Below are positions 6,061 through 13,519 of a DNA stretch of 19,530 nt, piece after piece. The position numbers and the translations under genes were made by a program. Every line of letters starts with the position of its first letter. The first letter of the stretch is position 1. The notes below the pieces were generated by a model, which saw only the letters and a program-made list of their open reading frames with translations, was not told the origin of the DNA and made no database searches. The DNA is from CAWFKW01 sp964568655 (GTDB lineage Bacteria; Bacteroidota; Ignavibacteria; Tepidaquicellales; OLB5): positions 1 to 19,530 of the forward strand of contig CAZMRG010000056.1 of assembly GCA_964568655.1 (NCBI GenBank), read 5' to 3'.

Positions 6061-6633
6061 ATGAATATTCAAATAAACGATTCGGTCTTCGATAGTTTTC
6101 CGGCATTGGAAACGGATAGATTAGTTTTGAGAAACTTCACAAATGAAGACGCAAACGATTTTTTTCTGGTACGTTCCGATCAGGCTGTAATGAAGTATCT
6201 GGATATTGAGGTTCATAAAACAGTATCCGATTCGCTTAATATGATTGAAAGGATCAATGCTTCCTTTGATGATAAGACAGGCTTGAACTGGATTATCATA
6301 GAAAAGTCTTCCGGCGCTTTTACGGGCTATTGCTGCTTTCACAGATTAATGAGAGAAAATGCGCGCGCTGAAATAGGTTATGCGCTGCGGCCTGAATATT
6401 GGGGAAAAGGAATAGCGAAGGAAGCTATAAGCGCTCTGATAAGTTTTGCATTCAATAAATTATCCGTTCATGGAATTGAAGCAAATGTAAATCCGGCGAA
6501 CATATCATCAAAAAAATTACTGGAGAAGCTTGGTTTTAAAAAAGAAGCGTACTTCAGGGAAAACCATCTTTCAAACGGGAAATTTACAGACAGCGAGATT
6601 TATTGTTTGATCGAATCAGACTTGAACGGATGA
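6061..6633 (+). CDS. GNAT N-acetyltransferase, RimJ/RimL type
   Basis: A 190-residue GCN5-related acetyltransferase of the Acetyltransf_3 class, which transfers acetyl from acetyl-CoA to an amine of a protein or small molecule. ALETDRLVLRNFTNEDANDF is the characteristic N-terminal strand, and RPEYWGKGIAKEA is the acetyl-CoA pyrophosphate loop (R-x4-G-x-G/A pattern). It is followed by the N-x-x-S-x-x-L-x-x-L-G-F motif (NISSKKLLEKLGF). An in-frame TTG at 6034 would extend the protein by nine hydrophobic residues, but family alignment and the ATG favour 6061. The substrate is not predictable. It is the first gene after the terminator at 5961 and thus starts a new transcript. Confidence 0.9.
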   Translation: MNIQINDSVFDSFPALETDRLVLRNFTNEDANDFFLVRSDQAVMKYLDIEVHKTVSDSLNMIERINASFDDKTGLNWIIIEKSSGAFTGYCCFHRLMRENARAEIGYALRPEYWGKGIAKEAISALISFAFNKLSVHGIEANVNPANISSKKLLEKLGFKKEAYFRENHLSNGKFTDSEIYCLIESDLNG

Positions 6634-6713
6634 TGATCATTGCCGCTCCTTAAATCATACTCACCGCCGTTTATCATGGTTAATATTTTATTTGGTGAAT
6701 ATATTTGTATCAC

Positions 6714-6719
6714 AGGAGA
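6714..6719 (+). promoter_or_regulatory. Ribosome binding site that sets the GIY-YIG start
   Basis: AGGAGA lies four bases before the ATG at 6724, which supports that start over the longer reading frame beginning at 6640. A TATATTTG (6700-6707) directly upstream could be a -7 box, which would give a very short leader. Confidence 0.6.
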
Positions 6720-6723
6720 ACTC

Positions 6724-7077
6724 ATGATAAATAAGAAAGTGTTGAAACAGCAATATAAAGAATCCCTGCCTTCAATGGGAATATATTGTATAAAGAACAT
6801 TACGACAGGAAAAGTTTTTATCGGAAAAAGCTCGGACCTTCGCGGAAAGCTTAACAGCATTAAATTCCAGCTTAACCATGGCTCGTTTATAAACGGCGAG
6901 CTTCAGAAAGATTATAACAACTCAGGAGAAAACGATTTTTCGTTTGAAGTAATTGATACGCTTGAAACCAAAGAAGACCCGGCTTATGATTATTCAAGAG
7001 ACTTAAGAATACTGGAACAAATGTGGTTTGAAAAGCTTCAGCCGTATGATGACGCGGGGTATCACAAAAGAAAATAG
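6724..7077 (+). CDS. Small stand-alone GIY-YIG domain protein
   Basis: A 117-residue protein consisting of little more than a GIY-YIG nuclease domain. GIY is at residues 19-21 and the second motif reads FIG (32-34) in place of YIG. R40 is at the usual arginine position, and E98 (in ILEQMWFEKLQPYDDAGYH) is at the usual position of the metal-binding glutamate. The ending with QPYDD-x-GYH is typical of a small family widespread in Bacteroidota and Firmicutes, encoded as single genes with unknown biological role. No additional DNA-binding domain is present. The stop codon is followed immediately, with no gap, by the ATG of the methyltransferase gene at 7078, so translation may be coupled. Confidence 0.85.
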   Translation: MINKKVLKQQYKESLPSMGIYCIKNITTGKVFIGKSSDLRGKLNSIKFQLNHGSFINGELQKDYNNSGENDFSFEVIDTLETKEDPAYDYSRDLRILEQMWFEKLQPYDDAGYHKRK

Positions 7078-7755
7078 ATGAGTGCTCTGTCAAAAAAGGT
7101 GTGGGGCGGCTCTGCAATTCTTATATTGACCTGGGGACTGATTATATTTTTACCTGCATGGACCCTGAATTACTGGCAGGGCTGGATTTATTTCCTGATA
7201 TTCTCACTGATCTCGCTTATCGGGACATGGTATTTCATGAAGAAGGACCCCAAACTTATTGAGAGGCGGCTTCACCCCGGTCCGGCCGCGGAAAAAGAAA
7301 AGAGCCAGAAAATTATTCAGTCTGTTATAATGGCGCTTTCGTTCCTGTTAATTATTGGCCCCGGGCTTGATCGCCATTTCGGGTGGTCAAAAGTCCCCGC
7401 CGTAATTGTGATCGTATCTAATATCATTTTTGCATCGGGCTACCTGATCATATTCCGCGTCTTCAGGGAAAACAGCTTCGCATCCAGTATCATCGAGGTA
7501 GATAAAGAGCAGAAAGTTATTTCGACCGGTCCGTATGCGATTGTAAGGCACCCGATGTACTCAGGAGCCATTCTTTGGTTTTTATTTTCGCCGCTTGCAA
7601 TGGGTTCATATTACATAATACCGGTCGCAGTGATGATATGCGCTATGCTTGCCGTCAGAATAATATATGAGGAAAAATATCTATTGCAAAATCTATCGGG
7701 ATATAAAGAATATTGCGGCAGGGTTCGTTATCGATTGATACCGTTTATATGGTGA
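7078..7755 (+). CDS. ICMT/PEMT-like membrane methyltransferase
   Basis: A 225-residue integral membrane protein with about five hydrophobic segments (roughly 11-30, 34-53, 83-98, 107-127 and 163-197). The C-terminal half carries the isoprenylcysteine carboxyl methyltransferase-type SAM motif: STGPYAIVRHPMYSG at 149-163, the acidic pair E198-E199, and GYKEYCGRVRYRLIPFIW at the end. The last block is almost canonical for this phospholipid/isoprenylcysteine methyltransferase superfamily. Bacterial members methylate lipids or other membrane-near substrates, mostly unknown. The gene starts directly after the GIY-YIG stop and overlaps the favoured Nudix start by a few bases, so the three form one tight unit. 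Confidence 0.9.
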   Translation: MSALSKKVWGGSAILILTWGLIIFLPAWTLNYWQGWIYFLIFSLISLIGTWYFMKKDPKLIERRLHPGPAAEKEKSQKIIQSVIMALSFLLIIGPGLDRHFGWSKVPAVIVIVSNIIFASGYLIIFRVFRENSFASSIIEVDKEQKVISTGPYAIVRHPMYSGAILWFLFSPLAMGSYYIIPVAVMICAMLAVRIIYEEKYLLQNLSGYKEYCGRVRYRLIPFIW

Positions 7756-8255
7756 ACATGACCGAACTTTGGGATATACTTGATGAATTCGGAAATCCAA
7801 CAGGCAGGCTTGTTGAACGGGGCAAATCAATGCAGCATGATGAGTATCACTTGGTTGTTCATGTATGGATTTTAAACCCGCAAAATAAATTCCTGATAGC
7901 TAAACGCGCCCTGGCTAAGCCCTTTGGCGGAATGTGGGAAACGACAGGCGGCTCTGCAATAGCGGGCGAGACCAGTCTGCAGGCAGCGCTGCGGGAAACA
8001 AAAGAAGAGCTTGGCATAGATTTGGACGCGCAGAATTGCAGGTTATTTACTCGCGTAAAAAGACAAACCGATTTTCCTGATTTTGCAGATGCATGGCTTT
8101 GTAAATATGATGGTGGATTTTCCACATTGCATCCGGATCCTTCCGAAGTAAACGAAGTAAGGCATGCCGGAAAAGATGAAATAAAGAGTATGATTAAGCA
8201 GGGGACATTCATGAATGTGTTCCCATACCTTGGTAAGCTTTTTGAATCTATTTGA
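7749..8255 (+). CDS. Nudix hydrolase
   Basis: A Nudix hydrolase of 168 residues from the ATG at 7749 (a second in-frame ATG at 7758 is also possible). The Nudix box is at about residues 68-90: G68, E74, R82-E83, E86-E87 and G89, with the required spacings G-x5-E-x7-RE-x2-EE-x-G. Only one hydrophobic position is unusual (T84). The N-terminal ELWDILDEFGNPTGR resembles the YfcD / isopentenyl-diphosphate-isomerase-like branch, which hydrolyses nucleoside diphosphate-linked compounds or is uncharacterised. A TTG further upstream at 7713 would put the start deep inside the preceding gene and is unlikely. No Shine-Dalgarno is seen. Confidence 0.93.
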   Translation: MVNMTELWDILDEFGNPTGRLVERGKSMQHDEYHLVVHVWILNPQNKFLIAKRALAKPFGGMWETTGGSAIAGETSLQAALRETKEELGIDLDAQNCRLFTRVKRQTDFPDFADAWLCKYDGGFSTLHPDPSEVNEVRHAGKDEIKSMIKQGTFMNVFPYLGKLFESI

Positions 8256-8291
8256 ACAGAACTATTTCCAATTGTTAATATTAATTTGATT

Positions 8292-8708
8292 ATGGATTAC
8301 GGAATATTTACTGATATATCCAACCCGCCCGCCGAGCCTGACTTAAAGAAAGCGCTCGGTAAAACTTTTACCTGGTGGAATAAGATCAGGGATTACGTTA
8401 TCGAAAATCACAGTGAAGCCAGCGAGGAGTGGAACTACTCAAAGTCTTTTGGCTGGAGCGTCCGGGTACGGGATAAGAAGCGCGTAATAGTTTACATGCT
8501 GCCGCTTGATGGATTCTTTAAGGCATCCTTTGTTTTCGGAGAAAAGGCGGCAGGCGAAGCGATCTTAAGTAATATTTCAAAAGACATTAAGGACCTGATA
8601 AGCTCTGCAAAAGTTTACGCCGAAGGAAGAGGATTCAGGATAGAAGTTAAAGACAGAAAGATCGTTAAGGATATAAAAAAATTAATCGACATAAAACTTT
8701 TACATTAG
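8292..8708 (+). CDS. DUF3788 family protein
   Basis: A 138-residue soluble protein that fits the DUF3788 pattern. The order is a W-x2-I-x2-Y helix (TWWNKIRDYVIEN), EEWNYSKSFGWSVRVRDKKR with the paired aromatic residues, and IVYMLPLDGFFKASFVFGEK. It then continues through a long helix to AKVYAEGRGFRIEVKDRKIV and a lysine-rich end. The family is common in anaerobes and Bacteroidota and has no assigned function. A TTG six bases upstream is in frame, but ATG at 8292 is the natural start. The leader is A/T-rich. The membrane-protein gene at 8715 follows after six bases. Confidence 0.85.
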   Translation: MDYGIFTDISNPPAEPDLKKALGKTFTWWNKIRDYVIENHSEASEEWNYSKSFGWSVRVRDKKRVIVYMLPLDGFFKASFVFGEKAAGEAILSNISKDIKDLISSAKVYAEGRGFRIEVKDRKIVKDIKKLIDIKLLH

Positions 8709-8714
8709 ATAATC

Positions 8715-9089
8715 ATGAAAGCTGAAATATTATTATATGTTTGCTCAGCGCTGGTGTTCGGCTGGGGGTTAGCTCATTTATTTCCAACAGGAAAAGTTGT
8801 TCAGGGATTCGGCGAGATATCAATTGACAATAAGAGAATTATTGAAATGGAATGGATTACTGAAGGAGTCGCTTTAATTTTCATCGGAACTCTGGTTGCA
8901 GCTGTTACATTCATTGATCATGGCTCAAAGGCTTCCTTTGCGGTATACTGGATGTCATTTGCCGTTCTCAATATACTCTCCCTGGTATCGCTGTTCACGG
9001 GATTTAAAAATTCGTTTATCGCTTTCAAGCTGTGCCCGTTTATCTTCACGGGCTCATCGCTGTTGATTTTAATCGGTTCCCTTATATAA
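8715..9089 (+). CDS. Uncharacterised four-helix membrane protein
   Basis: A 124-residue protein that is largely hydrophobic, with four probable membrane helices (roughly residues 4-20, 49-69, 76-94 and 101-123). A conserved-looking FGWGLAHLFPTGKVV stretch links helix 1 to the periplasmic or cytoplasmic loop, and RIIEMEWITEGVALIFIGTL leads into helix 2. The layout is reminiscent of small DoxX-like proteins, but I cannot assign a family with confidence. No signal peptide separate from helix 1 is apparent. The gene is six bases downstream of the DUF3788 gene and probably co-transcribed. Confidence 0.72.
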   Translation: MKAEILLYVCSALVFGWGLAHLFPTGKVVQGFGEISIDNKRIIEMEWITEGVALIFIGTLVAAVTFIDHGSKASFAVYWMSFAVLNILSLVSLFTGFKNSFIAFKLCPFIFTGSSLLILIGSLI

Positions 9090-9114
9090 TCTGGATAAAT
9101 ATTTAAGCAATCGG

Positions 9115-9122
9115 TATCTTTG
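9115..9122 (+). promoter_or_regulatory. Candidate -7 box for the exported MBL-fold gene
   Basis: TATCTTTG, identical to the octamer at 2397-2404, lies 40 bases before the ATG at 9163. A CTG about 21 bases upstream is a weak -33 match. If real, it would let the exported protein be made independently of the genes before it. Confidence 0.4.
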
Positions 9123-9162
9123 AAATCGGAGCGAGCATATCCGAATAAATCATTAAGTAAAT

Positions 9163-10641
9163 ATGAGAATACACTTACATAGCGCTACATTGGGATTCCT
9201 GCTTTTAGGAATACTTATTTCCTTTCCGCTTAACATCAGCGCAGCGCCGCAGAAATATCTGAAGAACTGTTTTGATAACCAGGTAATGCCGCTCGGCGGC
9301 AGGTATTTGTGTTTAACCTTTAATGAAAGCGCAAACGTTCTTGGCCATGATTTTGAACCATGGAAACAAACAAATTATTTATACACCGGTAAAGTCTGGT
9401 GCGACGCAAATGATTTTCTTAAAAGCGATACTCTGAATGGAAAGAGTAAAGCTTATTACTCCAAAACACAGTTTGATAAATCAACACTACTATTTCAGGA
9501 TTATGGCGATGACAGCCTCTACCCAGCCACCTTAAATATGTATACGGATTATATACTACAGACCGCACGCTATACGCCAATCCTGCTGATAAATTATTTT
9601 TACAGAATATTCCCGGCTCCCGAGGCGCAAAGCGATACATCAATAGCTGTTTATAAATTGACCCTACATAAAACCGTTGTGAAGTTGTTCATCCGCAAGC
9701 AAAACAGTCTGCTGGAAAAAGCTGTAATGATGTATAACGACGACATGCTTGGCGATATTGAGAACACATATTCATACAGAGGTTATTCTGAGATCAAAAG
9801 ATTATTTTATCCCGCTGTTGTAGCAATAGACAAAATTGGAAATAAAGTGCATGACGAGATAAGGATATCGTCGGGTTTAGTAATCGCAAACCCTCCCGCG
9901 CTTCTTAATAAACCACCCGGTTATTCTTTGAAAGATGATCCCGAAACGACGCCTGAGATCTCAACAGAAAAGTACAACGATAATATTTATTTTGTAAATT
10001 TAAAACATACAGAATCCAAATCAGCCATTGTGGTGTTTAAAGATTTTCTTATGGTCATTGAGGCTCCGCTGGGCAGCGCTAATGGCGAGCTCATAATAAA
10101 CGAAGCACGTAAGATTGCGCCTGACAAACCAATCAGGTATTTTGCTTTCGGGCATCATCACTCATGGTATCTGGGCGGAGTGCGTCCGTTCATTCATATA
10201 GGCGCAACCATACTTTCTGTAAAAGATGATCTGCCATACGTTGAGTACATTGCCTCTGCCGAGCATACATTGCTGCCGGACAGCCTTCAATTGCAGCCGG
10301 TACCTTTAAAGACTGAAGAGATAGGGATGAATAAAACAATTACCGACGGAGATGATACGCTGGAGATTTATTTCATCGGCGAAAAATCAGCGCACACAAA
10401 TGATTACCTGGTCTTTTATTTTCCTAAAGAAAAATTATTGCTTGAAGGAGATTTGATTTGGATACCACTAGCGGGGGAAATGAAAAAGGCAAACAAAAGA
10501 CAAGCGGGATTGTATAACGCAATTAAGGATCTTGGCATTGAGGTAGATACAATTATTCAGCATTGGCCCATTGGGGATAATTACGGAGTTAAATCAGTGA
10601 TACCATTCAGCGAGTTGGAAGAATCAGTAAACATAAAATAA
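9163..10641 (+). CDS. Exported metallo-beta-lactamase-fold protein, degenerate metal site
   Basis: A 492-residue protein with a signal peptide (basic start, hydrophobic stretch about 8-27, likely cleavage near NISAA). Residues about 280-485 have the metallo-beta-lactamase fold: IVVFKDFLMVIEAPLGSANG as the first strands, then FAFGHHHSWYLGG (327-339), SAHTNDY with H411, KLLLEGDLIWIP with D430, and IIQHWP with H467. In active members the first motif is H-x-H-x-D-H; here it reads H331-H332-H333-S-W335-Y336, so the aspartate and third histidine are absent. The three Zn1-type histidines (331, 333, 411) and the bridging aspartate remain. The N-terminal 270 residues match nothing I recognise. The role may be a mono-metal hydrolase or a binding protein in the periplasm or at the cell surface. 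Confidence 0.8.
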   Translation: MRIHLHSATLGFLLLGILISFPLNISAAPQKYLKNCFDNQVMPLGGRYLCLTFNESANVLGHDFEPWKQTNYLYTGKVWCDANDFLKSDTLNGKSKAYYSKTQFDKSTLLFQDYGDDSLYPATLNMYTDYILQTARYTPILLINYFYRIFPAPEAQSDTSIAVYKLTLHKTVVKLFIRKQNSLLEKAVMMYNDDMLGDIENTYSYRGYSEIKRLFYPAVVAIDKIGNKVHDEIRISSGLVIANPPALLNKPPGYSLKDDPETTPEISTEKYNDNIYFVNLKHTESKSAIVVFKDFLMVIEAPLGSANGELIINEARKIAPDKPIRYFAFGHHHSWYLGGVRPFIHIGATILSVKDDLPYVEYIASAEHTLLPDSLQLQPVPLKTEEIGMNKTITDGDDTLEIYFIGEKSAHTNDYLVFYFPKEKLLLEGDLIWIPLAGEMKKANKRQAGLYNAIKDLGIEVDTIIQHWPIGDNYGVKSVIPFSELEESVNIK

Positions 10642-10647
10642 TATAAA

Positions 10648-11103
10648 ATGGATAAAGAATTAATTATTAAAAATGTTATTTCAATCGATGCGCCTGCGGC
10701 AAGAGTATGGGATGTTCTTACAAATCCCGAACAGACCAAAAAATATATGTTCGGCTGCGAAACTGTCTCTGACTGGAAGAAAGGAAGCGCTTTATTATGG
10801 CGTGGTAATTATGAGGGCAACGAAATGGTTTTCGTTAAAGGCAGTATTGCGGAAATAGAACCCGGCAATATATTGAAGTACACTGTCATTGACCCTAATT
10901 CCGCAATGGAAGATATCCCTGAAAATTACCTATTGGTAACTTACAGCCTGTCGGAAGAAAACGGGAAGACAATTTTAACGGTCATTCAAAGCGGATTTGA
11001 AACAGCTGCAGATGGCGAGAAGAGATACAAAGATTCTTATAATAACGGTGAAGGCTGGAATCCTATTTTGGTCCGCATAAAAGAAATTGCGGAAACGGAA
11101 TAA
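10648..11103 (+). CDS. SRPBCC/AHSA1-family protein
   Basis: A complete 151-residue SRPBCC-domain protein. IIKNVISIDAPAARVWDVLT, NPEQTKKYMFGCETVSDWKK and GSALLWRG form the N-terminal strand-helix and loop typical of AHSA1 proteins. GSIAEIEPGNILKYTVIDP and the ENGKTILTVIQSGF strand continue the sheet, and the last helix contains WNPILVRIKEI. The pocket binds an unknown hydrophobic ligand. It starts six bases after the MBL-fold gene and lacks a Shine-Dalgarno, so it probably depends on upstream translation. It is distinct in sequence from the partial SRPBCC protein at the left edge. It converges on pyrD with only 27 bases between the stops. Confidence 0.9.
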   Translation: MDKELIIKNVISIDAPAARVWDVLTNPEQTKKYMFGCETVSDWKKGSALLWRGNYEGNEMVFVKGSIAEIEPGNILKYTVIDPNSAMEDIPENYLLVTYSLSEENGKTILTVIQSGFETAADGEKRYKDSYNNGEGWNPILVRIKEIAETE

Positions 11104-11130
11104 TTCGACAACCGATTTGTATTCGGATAT

Positions 11131-12180
11131 TTAATCTGGGGTTTTATTTTTATTAAGTTTCTTCTTAATCCTTTTCACCATCCCCGGGCCTTCATAAACA
11201 AATCCCGTATACACCTGTACAAGCGCCGCGCCCAGATCCAATTTCTCCTTCACGTCATCCGCGGTAAATACTCCGCCGCATGCTATAATAGCCAGATTAT
11301 CGCCCGCCTTATCTTTAATATATTTTATCACATGGTTTGAAATTCCTTCAAGCGGCTTGCCGCTAAGCCCGCCCTGCTCATAGCTGCCTTCCGGCAAAGT
11401 CTCCCGCGATATAGTTGTGTTGGTTGCAATGATACCTGTGAGGTTGTTATCAATAGAGACTTGTATAATATCATCCAGCTCAGGCGCGGTTAAGTCGGGG
11501 GCTATCTTCAGAAAAATATCTTTTCGTTCGCACGGGTAAATTTCATCGAGCTCTTTATTTAATTTCTGCAGCTCAGCTAAAATCTCATTCAGGAATTTCT
11601 TCTGCTGAAGCTGCCTCAGTCCTTCAGTGTTCGGCGAGCTTACATTAATCGTAAAGTAATCGGCGTATTCATATAGTTTTTGAAACGAAAATTTATAATC
11701 CTGGTAAGCATCATCAAGCTCGGTGCGTTTATTCTTTCCTATATTAACTCCAACAATAAACTCAGGCGAAACTTTTTCTTTAAGCCGTTTCAGATTTTCC
11801 TCAAACTCGTCTGCCCCGCAATTGTTAAATCCCAGTCTGTTAATAACAGCGCGGTACTCGGGCAGGCGGAACATTCTCGGTTTGTTATTGCCTTCCTGGG
11901 GCAGCGGAGTTACAGTGCCTGCCTCCGCAAATCCAAAACCCAGCGATTCCCAGCTCTTAAGCGCGGTGCAGTTTTTATCCATGCCGGCGGCAAGTCCAAT
12001 CGGATTTTTGAAAGTAAGTTTCCCTACTTTGACTTTCAGCTTATCAGTATCAGAGGTGTAATATACTGGTTTTAGAAGAGAGCTAAACAAAGGATTGGAA
12101 AGCGAGCTCATTACCAGATTATGAATTTTCTCCGGATCTATTTTGAAAAGAATGGGACGAACAAGACTTTTATAAAACAT
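11131..12180 (-). CDS. pyrD: Dihydroorotate dehydrogenase (quinone), class 2
   Basis: A 349-residue class 2 dihydroorotate dehydrogenase, which oxidises dihydroorotate to orotate in pyrimidine synthesis and passes electrons to membrane quinone. The N-terminal FYKSLVRPILFKIDPEKIH is the class 2 membrane-associating extension. The FMN barrel follows: NPIGLAAGMDKN at 59-70, INRLGFNNCGAD (113-124), GVNIGKNKRTELDDA and FTINVSSPNTEGLRQLQ. The catalytic base of class 2 enzymes is serine, here S182 (N179-V-S-S182). IATNTTISRE (251-260) and IIACGGVFTADD complete the FMN and phosphate contacts. The gene is divergent from the cysteine desulfurase. A TATTTTTG (12198-12191) close upstream is a possible -7 box. 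Confidence 0.97.
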   Translation of the reverse strand: MFYKSLVRPILFKIDPEKIHNLVMSSLSNPLFSSLLKPVYYTSDTDKLKVKVGKLTFKNPIGLAAGMDKNCTALKSWESLGFGFAEAGTVTPLPQEGNNKPRMFRLPEYRAVINRLGFNNCGADEFEENLKRLKEKVSPEFIVGVNIGKNKRTELDDAYQDYKFSFQKLYEYADYFTINVSSPNTEGLRQLQQKKFLNEILAELQKLNKELDEIYPCERKDIFLKIAPDLTAPELDDIIQVSIDNNLTGIIATNTTISRETLPEGSYEQGGLSGKPLEGISNHVIKYIKDKAGDNLAIIACGGVFTADDVKEKLDLGAALVQVYTGFVYEGPGMVKRIKKKLNKNKTPD

Positions 12181-12190
12181 GTGATTAGTA

Positions 12191-12198
12191 CAAAAATA
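12191..12198 (-). promoter_or_regulatory. Possible -7 box for pyrD
   Basis: On the minus strand TATTTTTG fits TAnnTTTG. It stands only 10 bases before the pyrD ATG, which would mean an almost leaderless transcript, and no -33 TTG is visible at 19-21 bases. This is a weak call. Confidence 0.25.
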
Positions 12199-12316
12199 AC
12201 TTAATTTAAGCGTAAAAGGAAGGAATACCCGTAAATCATTTAATTGAATGACAGCGTCAAAAAGAATTCTTAATTATTTGTATTGAACCAGCCTTTAATT
12301 TAGAATATTTTAAAGA

Positions 12317-13519
12317 ATGATAAATATTTATCTGGATAACGCCGCCACTACGCCTCTTGACCAAAGAGTACTTGAAGCAATGAAACCATATTTGAATGAG
12401 TATTATGGCAACGCTTCATCAGTTCATCAATTCGGCAGAGACGCCAAAGTATTGCTGGAAGACGCACGGGATGTACTTGCTGAGTTTGTTGGCGCGCGTT
12501 CATCGGAGATATATTTCACATCAGGCGGAACAGAGGCAAACAACTTTGCTTTAAAGGGAATCGCATTCAATCAGCTGGGGAAGAAAAATTATATCATCTC
12601 TTCTAGGATAGAACACTCAGCTGTGATCGATACGCTTGAATATCTTAAAACAAGATTCGGTTTCGAAGTCGCTTACCTTAGTAACAATAAATACGGCGAG
12701 ATAGACCTGAACGAATTATCAGATTCGATAACGGAGAATACTTTCCTCGCTTGCATAATGCACTCGAACAATGAACTCGGGATTATCAACGACATTCCTT
12801 CCATCGCAAAAATTACAAACTCAAAAAAGGTTTTATTGCACAGCGATTCAGTCCAGAGTCTTGGTAAGATGAAATTTAATGTAACTGAAACTGGCGCGGA
12901 CACATTTACATTTTCAGCGCACAAGATATACGGGCCGAAAGGAATCGGCGCGCTTTATATAAAGAAAGATACGCCTATTGATAAATTCATACATGGGGGC
13001 AAACAGGAGCGCGACCGCCGCGGAGGCACCGAAAATATTCCGGCGATAGCCGGATTCAAGAAAGCAATAGAGATTTTGAAATCCGAAATGGAATCTGATA
13101 TAATTCATTATTCGAAGCTGAGAAATAAATTCATATCAGGCATAGTAAATGAATTCGGCGACAGAATAATTATCAACTCGTATGAAGAGATATCATTTCT
13201 CGAAAAGGACCTGAAGGAAAGCGCTGCGTCTAAACCCGGTCATGACGCTTCATTGCCAAATATCGTAAACATTTCTTTTAATACTTCAAAGTCTCATTTT
13301 GACGCAGAGTCGATTTTAATCAAGCTTGATTTAAAAGGCATCGCGGTCTCATCCGGCTCGGCATGCACATCCGGCTCGGTTCAGCCCTCGCATGTCCTTA
13401 AGGCTATTGGTTATGATGATGCTTCGGCTAAGTCATCGCTTAGAATTTCATTCGGTAGATTTAATACTGAAGGAGATGTTGACGTGTTGATCGAAGCTTT
13501 AAAAGAAGCTATGGATTAG
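12317..13519 (+). CDS. Cysteine desulfurase, NifS/IscS family
   Basis: A 400-residue pyridoxal-phosphate enzyme that removes sulfur from cysteine and passes it on as persulfide for Fe-S clusters or thio-modification. YLDNAATTPLDQRV opens the fold, FTSGGTEANNFALKG (67-81) is the cofactor phosphate region, H100 (IEHSAV) stacks the cofactor, and SAHKIYGPKG carries the Schiff-base lysine K203. The mobile loop SSGSACTSGSVQPSHVL has the catalytic cysteine C350. Group I (IscS/NifS-like) loop length is apparent. About 20 extra residues at 289-311 (around LEKDLKESAASKPGHD) interrupt the region that is shorter in typical IscS. No scaffold gene iscU/nifU is adjacent, so it could serve Fe-S assembly or tRNA thiolation. 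The stop overlaps that of pssA on the other strand by four bases. Confidence 0.95.
   Translation: MINIYLDNAATTPLDQRVLEAMKPYLNEYYGNASSVHQFGRDAKVLLEDARDVLAEFVGARSSEIYFTSGGTEANNFALKGIAFNQLGKKNYIISSRIEHSAVIDTLEYLKTRFGFEVAYLSNNKYGEIDLNELSDSITENTFLACIMHSNNELGIINDIPSIAKITNSKKVLLHSDSVQSLGKMKFNVTETGADTFTFSAHKIYGPKGIGALYIKKDTPIDKFIHGGKQERDRRGGTENIPAIAGFKKAIEILKSEMESDIIHYSKLRNKFISGIVNEFGDRIIINSYEEISFLEKDLKESAASKPGHDASLPNIVNISFNTSKSHFDAESILIKLDLKGIAVSSGSACTSGSVQPSHVLKAIGYDDASAKSSLRISFGRFNTEGDVDVLIEALKEAMD

Noticed and set aside
6640..6723. N-terminal extension of the GIY-YIG gene from 6640
   Set aside because: AGGAGA four bases before the ATG at 6724 and the domain start support the shorter protein.
6724..7077. 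GIY-YIG protein as a homing endonuclease or part of a mobile element
   Set aside because: There is no intron, no extra DNA-binding domain, no repeats or target duplication around it; it belongs to a small stand-alone family.
11104..11130. CCGA/TCGG hairpin between the SRPBCC gene and pyrD as a shared terminator
   Set aside because: Only four pairs, no T-run on either strand; too weak to call.
11680..12075. Two plus-strand open frames (131 and 112 codons) over pyrD
   Set aside because: Both are antisense shadows of a clear pyrD coding sequence; no motif or ribosome binding site supports them.
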